A stretch of DNA of 64,000 bases, from positions 64,697,273-64,761,272 of the forward strand of contig NC_068939.1 in NCBI RefSeq assembly GCF_016801865.2, written 5' to 3'. The notes under the pieces are model-generated. The model worked only from the letters and a program-made list of their open reading frames with translations. It made no database searches and was not told the DNA's origin. Shown here piece by piece: positions 20,719 to 31,510 of this stretch. Position numbers and translations under genes: made by a program. Source of the DNA: Culex pipiens pallens (lineage: Eukaryota > Arthropoda > Insecta > Diptera > Culicidae). Positions within the stretch are counted from its first letter, which is position 1. The number at the start of each line of letters is the position of its first letter.

Positions 20719-21277
20719 CTTATAGGTTAATGTAGATTCGAAACGTACATTGAATTTCCCTTAAAATGAAACGTTAAAAAAAAAAAAAATTACATATGAG
20801 TAACGGAAAATGGCAGAGTTTTTGAAACATTATTTGTGTTTTTTTCGATGAGAAATACGTTTTTTTCGGAATTTTGAGTACGTCATCAAATCGGGCGTCC
20901 AATTTTACCTGAAAGTCCCTTTGACACCAAATTTCCGTCTCATTACCTTTTCAGGCTGCAAATTATTGAAAAACATGTCTTTTTTCACATATGTTCAAAA
21001 ATTGAAGGGGTCGTACCACCCCTCCGTCACGAGAAATAAAAAAAAACGGACCTCGGATTCGTGACCAGGGACAAAAGTAACCCCTTAGGACAAAGTTTCA
21101 CGCAAATCGAAGAGGGGTCGGGGCATCTTTTCCCGATTTCGTGTGAGTTGGTAATTCTCTACCCCTTAACTTTTTTAATAAATAAATAAAAATATTTTAA
21201 ATATTTTTATAATAATATTTGGAAATAGTCCTGCATTATTTATCACTTAGAAAGCCTTTCTCTGCATTTATTTTATT
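20719..21277. other. Unclassified repeat-like DNA
   Basis: 20850-21170 is less AT-rich and reads like a transposon terminus (CGAAGAGGGGTCGGGGCATC then TTTTCCCGATTTCGTG), but there is no partner copy in the window to prove it. Confidence 0.3.
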
Positions 21278-21279
21278 TA

Positions 21280-22105
21280 GGGTAGGGTAGTCATCAATGA
21301 GACACTTTTGGTTTTTAACTTTGAGATCGATCTGACGTCTACAGCCAGAGTTATTCAACTGTCTCATTGTAGACGCACTTGGCAGGAACAATGAGACAGA
21401 TGGGGAACAATGAGACACTCTACGAAAATCAAAAAAAATCTAGTAAAACATCATGTTTTTGTATTGTCCCATTGCAGGTGCCTTGCCTTGAACATTTTAA
21501 AGCAATTTTGTCAACTTGAAACTTTAATTAACAAAAGTTATACTAAAAAGTATTTAAATTTTGTAAAATACATTTATTTAAACCAAACAACTTTATATTT
21601 TTGATTAAATGAAGTTCAAACTCAATAAATATGCCAAAAATCACTTGCAATTCATGTTTTGAAGGATTTCCCTAGATTTTGAAAAGCTTATTGAAGAAAA
21701 ATCAAAGTGTCTCATTGTTACCCATGGGCTGAAAAGAGTGGGGAACAATGAGACAGTCCTGGATTCTGGGTATATTCTTTATTTTGATCAAATCTAACGA
21801 AAGGCCATTGTTGCCCAACTCATTGCCTATGAAATGACGAAAGAAATTTGGAGAAATATTAGTGTTTGTGTTAATGATGTAATTTTCAGTCATAATTTAC
21901 TTTTATTGGGGTATAATCAAACATTAAATGTATATATGAATAATAACTTTGCAAGGGAGCGTCCATAACCAAATCCACTATTATGGCAGACGTGTATCCA
22001 GTAGACACACCTTTCCCCCAAATATGAGCCTGATTGGTTGAAACTTCGGCTTGTGAGATCCATTTTATCATTGTTCCCCGTGTCTAATTGATGACTACTC
22101 TACCC
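21280..22105. mobile_element. 826-bp TA-flanked MITE with repeated CAATGAGACA words
   Basis: GGGTAGGGTAGTCATCAATG at the left pairs with the complement of GGGTAGAGTAGTCATCAATT at the right, between TA dinucleotides (21278-21279, 22106-22107). The subterminal word AACAATGAGACA occurs about six times in both orientations inside, often preceded by GGGG. Non-coding. Confidence 0.8.
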
Positions 22106-22107
22106 TA

Positions 22108-23587
22108 CTGGTAACTTTTAATCTAACGGTTCGATCAAAATATCAAAAACTTTCTCCAAAAACAAACGACTTTAAACTCATCCAGCTTCCCCATCTCCCT
22201 CAGTATCGATCCAAAGGAAAAGCACAAAACTTATTGCACGCAACTTCGCCTTCCCCATGGCACGGAAAATTCTGACATTTCCTCCCCCACATCGAGTGAG
22301 CAGGAAGACGCCGTTTCCCTACTTTGCTTTTCCGTCACATTCACTCCACCGGCGCCGGTTCCTCAATTGGCCGTGGCCGAGCACGTGATTTTCATTCATG
22401 AAAAGTTGGTTCATTCTGGCAGTGCGGGGACGTACGTCTGCTGCGGCCAACGCTGGGGTTCATCGTTTCCAGCATAATGCGGCACTGAAGTTCAGGAGGC
22501 CAGTCCTGGTGCGAACGTTGATCGGAATTGGTCGTTCGAGGTGTGAAAAACTGCTCCTTCCGAAGAAAAGGAGGTTAATGTAGCCCTTGCTGGGGAAAAG
22601 GACCTTCTTCAGCCCTTTGGTTTTTCTGTCTGTCCTCTGAGTTTTTGTTTCGGTGTTTAGTGCAAATTAGTGAACGTCGTCATCCCTTAAAGGACTCAGG
22701 GAAAGAATTTTCACCAGGTCGTGGACGTGTGTGTGTGTGAGTGTGTGTAGTTGAGGATTTAAGGCCAGGATAAGCTGGAAATTGTCTCGGTCGAATGTTC
22801 CTGAAGCGAGAAAGGGGTTCTTGAATTTTCCACCGCTGAAGCAGCCAACCAAGGATTAGGCAGTTTTTCGTTTCACAACGTTGCATGTTTCATAACATAT
22901 CCGTTTTTCAACGCAAAGAAAAAAACCCCTAACGATAGTAATCCGAAATCTGGACCAGGACGACTGCGCTGCTGTTGGTGCTGCTAGTAAATCAGGTACT
23001 TCTGAAAAATTTATTTAATCGCTCCACTGCGACGACGGCGGCCAGGACTGTAAAGTGTGTCCCAATTAGGTGGAAAGTTGGCTACCCTTCAGGGACCTTA
23101 GCTTTACGACGTGTTTAGCTTGGGAGCGATACGGACGTGATGGTTAGGAAAATTCGATTTAAAGTCGAACAAAATTGAATCAACCACAGATTTAACATTT
23201 GAGAAGGTCGAGCTTTAGTTCAGGTGGAACGAACTTTAATGGCGATGAAAAGTGTGCAAAAAACGGATGGCGGTGGCGAACGAACGAGGTGGTGATGATT
23301 TTTATGGTGCAAGCTTTCATACCATCAAGTCTCGTGTACTTATATGAGAAGGAAAGATAAAAAAGGATAGCATCCATTTGGTGCTGCAGTGCTTTTTTTT
23401 GTGTGCTGGTTCACGTGAAGTGGGTTTTGTGTGGAATATGAAATGTGTCCAAACTTGAAGCCTTGAAGTACTGCTTTTAACCTTTATACTTTATTTTACG
23501 GTTGGCTGATGAATCACTAAGATTATTTTTGTTATTGTTACGTTATGTTGAAACGAAGAAAAAATATTAAATTTAATTTACATAATT
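22108..23587. other. Intergenic DNA, partly GC-richer
   Basis: 22240-23300 is less AT-rich than its surroundings and contains a 61-codon + frame at 22398-22583 with no recognisable domain. It may be single-copy regulatory or untranslated sequence; I cannot assign a gene. A short GT run lies at 22727-22749. Confidence 0.3.
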
Positions 23588-23828
23588 GAATTCTCGTTTA
23601 CTTTTGCAAAAGGTCCTATATGTAAATAGGAAACCATGTCGCATTGGTTGTTTTGAAAAAGTAATCTAGAATTGTTCAACATTTGCTATCAAATTAATAA
23701 ATATCTCTTGCGGTTAAAAGTAAAAAAAACAATAAATATAAACAATTCTAGATTACTTTTTCAAAACCACCAATGCGCTATGGGTTTCCTATGTACATAG
23801 GACTTTTTGAAAAGGTAAGCGAGAATTC
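23588..23828. mobile_element. 241-bp foldback MITE
   Basis: Arms begin GAATTCTCGYTTAC and continue with AGTAATCTAGAATTGTT and complement; they are about 90 percent matched over about 85 bp each. The target duplication is uncertain. Non-coding. Confidence 0.7.
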
Positions 23829-24329
23829 TAAAAGTCAGAAAAATATGGTTTGAAAATAGTTTAGTAAAATATACTAGATTTGTGAAGTGTTGAAAATGCT
23901 TCAGTTTCGTCATTTTATTGAATCTCAAGCGATTTGTTTGTGTAAATTTTTGGGTATTTTGGGTATGGTGTATGGTATGGAATCATCTTATCGCTCTGAA
24001 AGAAAAAAATGCATCCAATCAAAAACATGTTTTTTCGTGTTGTTTGTAGAAACATTTTACATAGGGACTGTTGCGAATACGCAAGTGTCGCACCCCTCGG
24101 ACACTGCTTGTGCTCCGTTCAATTGTTTGTACACGGAAAACCGGCATTAGTCTTTAAAGACTTATTTTTAGCCTTTTTTGAAGTTCGGTCAGTATTGTCA
24201 GAAAAAGGCCTAAAAATTAGTCTTTTTTTGGGCCTAAATTTTAGGCTTTTTTTAGAACTTAGTGCAAAACTTAGAAAAAGACTAAATTTAAGGCTTTTCT
24301 GTACTATAAACTTTGGTTCACGATTTGAC

Positions 24330-24409
24330 ATGTCAAATCAGAAAAAGTTGAAAGTTGCCGGTGGAGGTTGCAGTTCGTCGGACGGGGCAGGATTTTGGCC
24401 AGTTTGCAG
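24330..24409 (+). other. Exon-like segment with donor at the left of the satellite
   Basis: An ATG at 24330 opens 26 codons (MSNQKKLKVAGGGCSSSDGA...) ending at a consensus donor, GTAAGT (24410). Joined to the acceptor at 28561, the frame stops after two codons, so a coding role is doubtful; a non-coding transcript is possible. Confidence 0.25.
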
Positions 24410-24728
24410 GTAAGTTTTTGTGTTTTTCCTGCCGGAAGGTTCGGCCGGAGTGAGTAAGCGGCCGAACGGTAAATTCTGGTTCTCGGTATGGTGGAGGAGG
24501 ACGGGAAGGCGTGAATTGAGCCGTGTTTTTCTGCAGATGGAGGAGGGAAGGAACATTCTTTTTTGTGGACGGCGTTGTGTTTGTGAGTGCTGGAGGAAGT
24601 TTTGAGTGCGACAACAGAGGACAGAAAATCTCGGAATCAATCCGCCGGGGATTGAAATTCAAAGTGGAAGCGTAAAAGGACAACGAAGCGGGAGTGGACA
24701 ACCGACGGTGGCGGTGAAAATGATGGTG

Positions 24729-24767
24729 GTGGTGGTGGTTGTGTTTGTGAATGAGTGTGTATGAGTG

Positions 24768-24798
<31 letters not shown>

Positions 24799-24853
24799 AG
24801 CGCAATTTTGAAAATTTGCGTGAGTGCTACTCCGTGTGTGTGTGTGTGTGTGT
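24729..24853. repeat. GGT and GT microsatellites
   Basis: A short TGG run, then two (GT)n runs at about 24765-24795 and 24833-24853. The long minus-strand frame rich in Thr-His is an artefact of these. Confidence 0.9.
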
Positions 24854-27800
24854 TCAAAAATTTAAAATTTTTAAAATTCAAAATTTCCAAAATTCAAAAA
24901 ATTATAAATTCAAAAATTTAAAAATTCCAAATTTCCAAATTTCAAAAATTTAAAAATTCTAAAATTAAAAATTCTAAAATAAAAAATTCTAAAATTCAAA
25001 AATTCTAAAATCCAAAAATTCTAAAATTAAAAAAATCAAAAATTCAAATATTCTAAAATTTAAAAATTCAAAAATACAAAAAATTCAAAAATTCAAAAAT
25101 TCAAAAATTTGAAAATTCAAAAATTCAAAAATTCAAAAATTCAAAATTTTAAAAATTCAAGAATTCTAAAGTTCAAAAATTCAAAAAATTCAAAAGTTCA
25201 AAAATTCCAAAAAACCAAAATACCAAAAATCCGAAATTCCAAAATTCCAAAATTCTAAAATTCTAAAATTCAAAAATAAAAAAATTCAAAAATTCAAAAG
25301 TTCAAAAATTCAAAAATTCAAAAATTTAAAAATTTAAAAATTCAAAAATTCAAAAATTTAAAAATTCAGAAATTCTAAAATTTTAAAATTCTAAAATTCT
25401 AAAATTCTAAAATTCTAAAATTCTAAAATTCTAAAATTCTAAAATTCTAAAATTCTAAAATTCTAAAATTCTAAAATTCTAAAATTCTAAAATTCTAAAA
25501 TTCTATAATTCTAAAATTCTAAAATTCAAAAAATTATAAATTCAAAAATTTAAAAATTCCAAATTTCCAAACTTCAAAAATTTAAAAATTCTAAAATTAA
25601 AAATTCTAAAATAAAAAATTCTAAAATTCAAAAATTCTAAAATCCAAAAATTCTAAAATTAAAAAAATCCAAAATTCAAATATTCTAAAATTTAAAAATT
25701 CAAAAATACAAAAAATTCAAAAAATTCAAAAATTTGAAAATTCAAAAATTTAAAAATTCAAAAATTCAAAATTTTAAAAATTCAAGAATTCTTAATTTCA
25801 AAAATTCAAAAAATTCAAAAGTTCAAAAATTCCAAAAAACCAAAATACCAAAAATCCAAAATTCCAAAATTCCAAAATTCTAAAATTCTAAAATTCAAAA
25901 ATAAAAAAAATCAAAAATTCAAAAGTTCAAAAATTCAAAAATTCAAAAATTTAAAAATTTAAAAATTCAAAAATTTAAAAATTCAGAAATTCTAAAATTT
26001 TAAAATTCTAAAATTCTAAAATTCTAAAATTCTAAAATTCTAAAATTCTAAAATTCTAAAATTCTAAAATTCTATAATTCTAAAATTCTAAATTTCTAAA
26101 TTTCTAAATTTCTAAATTTCTAAAATTCTAAAATTCTAAAATTCTAAAATTCTAAATTTCTAAAATTCTAAAATTCTAAAATTCTAAAATTCTAAAATTC
26201 TAAAATTCTAAAATTCTAAAATTCTAAAATTCTAAAATTCTAAAATTCTAAAATTCTAAAATTCTAAAATTCTAAAATTCTAAAATTCTAAAATTCTAAA
26301 ATTCTAAAATTCTAAAATTCTAAAATTCTAAAATTCTAAAATTCTAAAATTCTAAAATTCTAAAATTCTAAAATTCTAAAATTCTAAAATTCTAAAATTC
26401 TAAAATTCTAAAATTCTAAAATTCTAAAATTCTAAAATTCTAAAATTCTAAAATTCTAAAATTCTAAAATTCTAAAATTCTAAAATTCTAAAATTCTAAA
26501 ATTCTAAAATTCTAAAATTCTAAAATTCTAAAATTCTAAAATTCTAAAATTCTAAAATTCTAAAATTCTAAAATTCTAAAATTCTAATATTCTAAAATTC
26601 TAAAATTCTAAAATTCTAAAATTCTTAAATTCTAAAATTCTAAAATTCTAAAATTCTAAAATTCTAAAATTCTAAAATTCTAAAATTCTAAAATTCTAAA
26701 ATTCTAAAATTCTAAAATTCTAAAATTCAAAAAATTCTAAAATTCTAAAATTCTAAAATTCAAAAAATTCTAAAATTCTAAAATTCTAAAATTCTAAAAT
26801 TCTAAAATTCTAAAATTCTAAAATTCTAAAATTCTAAAATTCTAAAATTCTAAAATTCTAAAATTCTAAAATTCTAAAATTCTAAAATTCTAAAATTCTA
26901 AAATTCTAAAATTCTAAAATTCTAAAATCCTAAAATTCTAAAATTCTAAAATTCTAAAATTCTAAAATTCTAAAATTCTAAACTCAAAAATTCAAAATTT
27001 CATTATTCAAAAATTCTAAAATTCTAAAATTCTAAAATTCTAAAATTCTAAAATTCTAAAATTCTAAAATTCTAAAATTCTAAAATTCTAAAATTCTAAA
27101 ATTCTAAAATTCTAAAATTCTAAAATTCTAAAATTCTAAAATTCTAAAATTCTAAAATTTTAAAATTCTAAAATTCTTAAATTCTAAATTCTAAAACTCT
27201 AAAATTCTTAAATTGTTAAATTCTTAAATTCTTAAATTCTTAATTTCTTAAATTCTTAAATTCTAAAATTCTAAAATTCTTAAATTCTTAAATTCTTAAA
27301 TTCTCAAATTCTTAAATTCTTAAATTCTTAAATTCTTAAATTCTTAAATTCTTAAATTCTTAAATTCTTAAATTCTTAAATTCTTAAATTCTTAAATTCT
27401 TAAATTCTTAAATTCTTAAATTCTTAAATTCTTAAATTCTTTAATTCTTAAATTCTTAAATTCTTAAATTCTTAAATTCTTAAATTCTTAAATTCTTAAA
27501 TTCTTAAATTCTTAAATTCTTAAATTCTTAAATTCTTAAATTCTTAAATTCTTAAATTCTTAAATTCTTAAATTCTTAAATTCTTAAATTCTTAAATTCT
27601 TAAATTCTTAAATTCTTAAATTCTTAAATTCTTAAATTCTTAAATTCTTAAATTCTTAAATTCTTAAATTCTTAAATTCTTAAATTCTTAAATTCTTAAA
27701 TTCTTAAATTCTTAAATTCTTAAATTCTTAAATTCTTAAATTCTTAAATTCTTAAATTCTTAAATTCTTAAATTCTTAAATTCTTAAATTCTTAAATTCT

Positions 27801-28410
27801 TAAATTCTTAAATTCTTAAATTCTTAAATTCTTAAATTCTTAAATTCTTAAATTCTTAAATTCTTAAATTCTTAAATTCTTAAATTCTTAAATTCTTAAA
27901 TTCTTAAATTCTTAAATTCTTAAATTCTTAAATTCTTAAATTCTTAAATTCTTCAATTCTTCAATTCTTAAATTCTTCAATTCTTAAATTCTTAAATTCT
28001 TAAATTCTTAAATTCTTAAGTTCTTTAATTCTTTAATTCTTTAATTCTTTAATTCTTTAATTCTTTAATTCTTTAATTCTTTAATTCTTTAATTCTTTAA
28101 TTCTTTAATTCTTTAATTCTTTAATTCTTTAATTCTTTAATTCTTTAATTCTTTAATTCTTTAATTCTTTAATTCTTTAATTCTTTAATTCTTTAATTCT
28201 TTAATTCTTTAATTCTTTAATTCTTTAATTCTTTAATTCTTTAATTCTTTAATTCTTCAATTCTTTAATTCTTTAATTCTTTAATTCTTTAATTCTTTAA
28301 TTCTTTAATTCTTTAATTCTTTAATTCTTTAATTCTTTAATTCTTTAATTCTTTAATTCTTTAATTCTTTAATTCTTTAATTCTTTAATTCTTTAATTCT
28401 TTAATTCTTC
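24854..28410. repeat. 3.5-kb satellite of an 8-bp unit in four successive variants
   Basis: Period is 8 bp throughout. Blocks: degenerate ATTCAAAA (24854-25376), ATTCTAAA (25377-25526), a repeat of the degenerate block (25527-25994), a long ATTCTAAA block (25995-27170), ATTCTTAA (27171-28019) and ATTCTTTA (28020-28410). Each new variant differs from the previous one by an A-to-T change at the next position. Blocks three and four are nearly uniform over hundreds of bases. No coding capacity. Confidence 0.95.
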
Positions 28411-28690
28411 AGATCTAATCAAACTACGCCAATCTAGTTCTGAGCTAAACTCTAACTCTTAATTTACTGTCTCTCTCACTTAAATGAAATCACCCAATTT
28501 TTAAATAACTATCAAACTGTCACAACTCATCTTCAAAATATTGATTTTTTTTTATTTTCAGGTCATAGCTGAACGCATCCGTGAATCTGTTGTATTGCGA
28601 AATTACCGAATAAAATTTTTTTTATAAATATTTAAATAATATATAACAATATTTTATTTTCTACCCTTTGTTCCCGCCATTTTGATCCCC
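28411..28690 (+). other. Unique segment with candidate splice acceptor and AATAAA
   Basis: A pyrimidine tract and AG (28560-28561) precede GTCATAGCTGAACGCATCC; AATAAA lies at 28609-28614. It could be the terminal exon of a transcript starting left of the satellite. Only sequence motifs support this. Confidence 0.3.
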
Positions 28691-29610
28691 TAGGCTTTTC
28701 AGGCCTAAAAATAAGTCTTAAACAGGTTCCGCCATCTTGGATTATGTCCTCTTTGATCCCCTCCCATTCCCTGCAAAAGCCTAAAAATTAGTCTTTTAAA
28801 CCTATAAATAAGTCTTTTTAGGCCTAAAAATAAGTCTTAATCAAGTTCCGCCATCTTGGATTACGTCCGCTTTGATCCACTCCCATTCCCTACAAAAGCC
28901 TAAAAATTAGTCTTTTAAACCTATAAATAATTCTTTTTAGGCCTAAAATTAAGTCTTAATCAGGTTCCGCCATCTTGGATTATGTCCGCTTTGATCCCCT
29001 CCCATTCCCTGCAAAAGCCTAAAAATTAGTCTTTTAAACCTATAAATAAGTCTTTTTAGGCCTAACAATAAGTTTTAATCAAGTTCCGCCATCTTGGATT
29101 ACGTCCGCTTTGATCCCCTCCAATTCCCTGCAAAAGCCTAAAAATTAGTCTTTTAAACCTATAAATAAGTCTTTTTAAGCCTAAAAATAAGTCTTAATCA
29201 AGTTCCGCCATCTTGGATTACGTCCGCTTTGATCCCCTCCAATTCCCTGCAAAAGCCTAAAAATTAGTCTTTTAAACCTATAAATAAGTCTTTTTAGGCC
29301 TAAAAATAAGTCTTAAACAGGTTCCGCCATCTTGGATTATGTCCTCTTTGATCCCCTCCCATTCCCTGCAAAAGCCTAAAATTTAGTCTTTTAAACCTAT
29401 AAATAAGTCTTTTTAGGCCTAAAAATAAGTCTTAATCAAGTTCCGCCATCTTGGATTACGTCCGCTTTGATCCCCTCCAATTCCCTGCAAAAGCCTAAAA
29501 ATTAGTCTTTTAAACCTATAAATAAGTCTTTTTATGCCTAAAAATAAGTCTTAATCAAGTTCCGCCATCTTGGATTATGTCCGCTCTGATCCCCTCGCAT
29601 TCTCGAAAAA
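28690..29610. repeat. Eight tandem copies of a 119-bp unit
   Basis: Unit starts fall at 28701, 28820, 28939, 29058, 29177, 29296, 29415 and 29534, exactly 119 bp apart. Each unit contains CCGCCATCTTGG, GATCCCCTCC-type sequence and AAAGCCTAAAAATTAGTCTT, which resembles the element's TIR words. Copies differ by only a few bases. Confidence 0.95.
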
Positions 29611-29788
29611 GACTAAAATTTAGGCTTTTTGACGATAACATTAAGCCTAAAATTTAGCCTTTTTCGTACTAAAACGAAACTAGTCTTTTAAAGACTAACC
29701 CATCATTAGGCTTAAAAAGACTTAACACGGTTAGGTTCGATAAAGCCTAATTTTAAGTCTTAAAAGACTAATGTCGGCTTTGCGTGTA

Positions 29789-30552
29789 CTCACGATCGGT
29801 GCCCGTGCTATCGCTCAGTGAAGAACAGAAGTAAATCGACGGCAACATTTCAAAAGGCATCATGTACATTTTGACACTTTCTGGCTTATTGCATATTCTG
29901 AAAGTACCTCTAATAAGCTACCTCTCCACCAAAATTGAGCAAAAGTTACTTCAGTAAAGTCAGTTTAATAATGATTTAAAAAAAAGTAACATAAACAAAA
30001 TCTCTGCCATCAGCAGTTCTTGTTTATATAGCCCTGTCAACCTGTCAAATAAAAGACTACATGAACCTCGTGACGAAAAAAAGCAACACGAAAAAGACGC
30101 CATGTACATTTGCCGACGAAAAGCGAATCATAACAAAACTTCCCCTCCACTGGCCAAAGGCGCCATGTACATTCGGCGAAGAAAAACGAATCATAACAAA
30201 GGGTGATATAGACGATGGTGATTTCAAAAGAAGTTATGTTTGTTTTTCTTAAATATAATGACGGAAATAATGTTTTATTGAATATGGATGATCAAGTATC
30301 AATAAAAGCAACGTTTTTCATCGTTTGTTATCATTAGAACATCTTCTTTTGTTTTTATATTAAAATGGGAATTGAAAAATGATGCTCAACATTCAAATGC
30401 GTTTTTCTCAAAACGCATGGTTTGTACATAATGCTTTTTAAAATGTTGGCATCGAAATAACAGTTTGGGACGAGCGGTAGTGCGGACACCGAAGTTGTAA
30501 GTTTTGTGTTCTATTGTGAAATACGTGTCATTAATTGTTGTAATAAATTCAC
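29789..30552. other. Intergenic DNA with a small repeat-bearing frame
   Basis: A 63-codon + frame at 30061-30252 contains two copies of PCTF(A/G)(D/E)EKRIITK, reflecting a duplicated GCCATGTACATT...CGAATCATAACAAA stretch; a related GCATCATGTACATTTTG lies near 29860. I do not recognise it as a gene. The remainder is AT-rich. Confidence 0.35.
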
Positions 30553-30563
30553 AGCTTTGTAAT

Positions 30564-30978
30564 CAAAAAAAAAATCAAATTATTCGCTCTACAGCATTGC
30601 CTTGGCGTTCTCGATTGCGAGATTCCTACTCGAAACTAGGTGTTCGAAGGCTTGATTGTTGAGGCAATTGCAAACCTCTTTTTACACCTTAGCTTCCATC
30701 CACCCCGGGATTCGAACTGACGACCTTTGGATTATTAGTCCAATTGCCTACCAGCGACTCCACCGAGACAGGACCCAGGGAGACGACTCCTACACCTGGA
30801 CTGAGCTAACGACCTAACCTTTTTTTTAAGGTTAGTCCGGGGCCAACATTTACTTCCCGTCCGACGGAAGGCGTGATCAGACAAATCTCGTCTCGAAAAA
30901 TGCCACCGGGACCGTCTGGGATCGAACCCAGGCCGACTGGGTGAGAGGCAATCACGCTTACCCCTACACCACGGTTCC
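30564..30978 (-). mobile_element. Composite SINE with two tRNA-like regions
   Basis: CAGCTTTGTAAT flanks the unit (30552-30563 and 30979-30990), so it inserted as one piece of about 415 bp; an A-run lies at the left, the 3' tail on the minus strand. On the minus strand the first tRNA-like region has an A box TGGTGTAGGGGTAAG (30957-30971) and B box GGGTTCGATCCC (30918-30929). The second has an A-box-like TGGAGTCGCTGGTAGGC (30746-30762) and B-like AGTTCGAATCCC (30707-30718). A dimeric SINE is the simplest reading. Confidence 0.8.
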
Positions 30979-31406
30979 CAGCTTTGTAATAGAGAGCCTA
31001 TATGGAGAGGCGAAATGTCACTCTCAGGGTTCCAATCGAACTGTCAAATCGGGGTTCCAATCGAGCAACAAGATCATGCAAGAACAAGGTTGGAATCAAT
31101 TTAAATTAATGTTGGCAAAAAAACGAGACTTACAACAATCAGAAGTATTGTAAAACTGTTGATGGTAATAATCTGGTAGTTTTTGTTATGTTTGTGCTAG
31201 TTCGGTACAGGAAAAATGCTAGCACCAAAGAAAAACAAAAAAAAATCAACCTTAAATTTGAATGACCTTGGGTGTTTGAATTTTCTCCCAGAACATTTCA
31301 TTTCCCTATGTAGGTCCCTACTTTGTAACGATCGATAAATTGAGTGTTTTAATTTGTCACGCTCACAATCCCGGTGTCCGTGCTCACATTCCGGCCGTTT
31401 CCAACA

Positions 31407-31510
31407 GGGACCATCCATACAAAAAAAAATCTTTTGTATGGAAATTGTCCGCGATGGAGGGGGGGGGGGGGATTTGCAAACAAGTGTCCACGTGGTTTAT
31501 GGATGGTCCC
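31407..31510. mobile_element. Short MITE-like repeat with GGGACCATCCATA ends
   Basis: GGGACCATCCATA at the left and TATGGATGGTCCC at the right are inverted. Between them are AAAAAAAAATCTTTTGTATGG and a run of 14 G. No clear target duplication. Confidence 0.55.

Larger units (their letters stand above)
24132..29786. mobile_element. 5.65-kb TIR-bounded element carrying satellite and tandem repeats
   Basis: The left end CACGGAAAACCGGCATTAGT and the complement of the right end (CACGCAAAGCCGACATTAGT) agree at 17 of 20 positions, and TA flanks both (24130-24131, 29787-29788). The similarity continues inward through TTAGTCTTT-AAGACTTA words. Inside are a GC-richer unique part (24310-24720), GT microsatellites, 3.5 kb of 8-bp satellite, a short unique part with a splice acceptor and AATAAA, and eight 119-bp tandem units that reuse the TIR words. 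No transposase frame is visible. The element call depends on the TIR pair. Confidence 0.65.

Noticed and set aside
22398..22583. A 61-codon Arg-rich frame as a small gene
   Set aside because: No partner exon, domain or conserved start is visible; length is within chance for this less AT-rich stretch.
24333..24890. A 185-codon minus-strand frame with Thr-His runs
   Set aside because: The runs come from GT and GGT microsatellites and the rest is motif-free.
24854..28410. CRISPR-like array
   Set aside because: The 8-bp units have no spacers and the context is a eukaryotic genome; it is a simple satellite.
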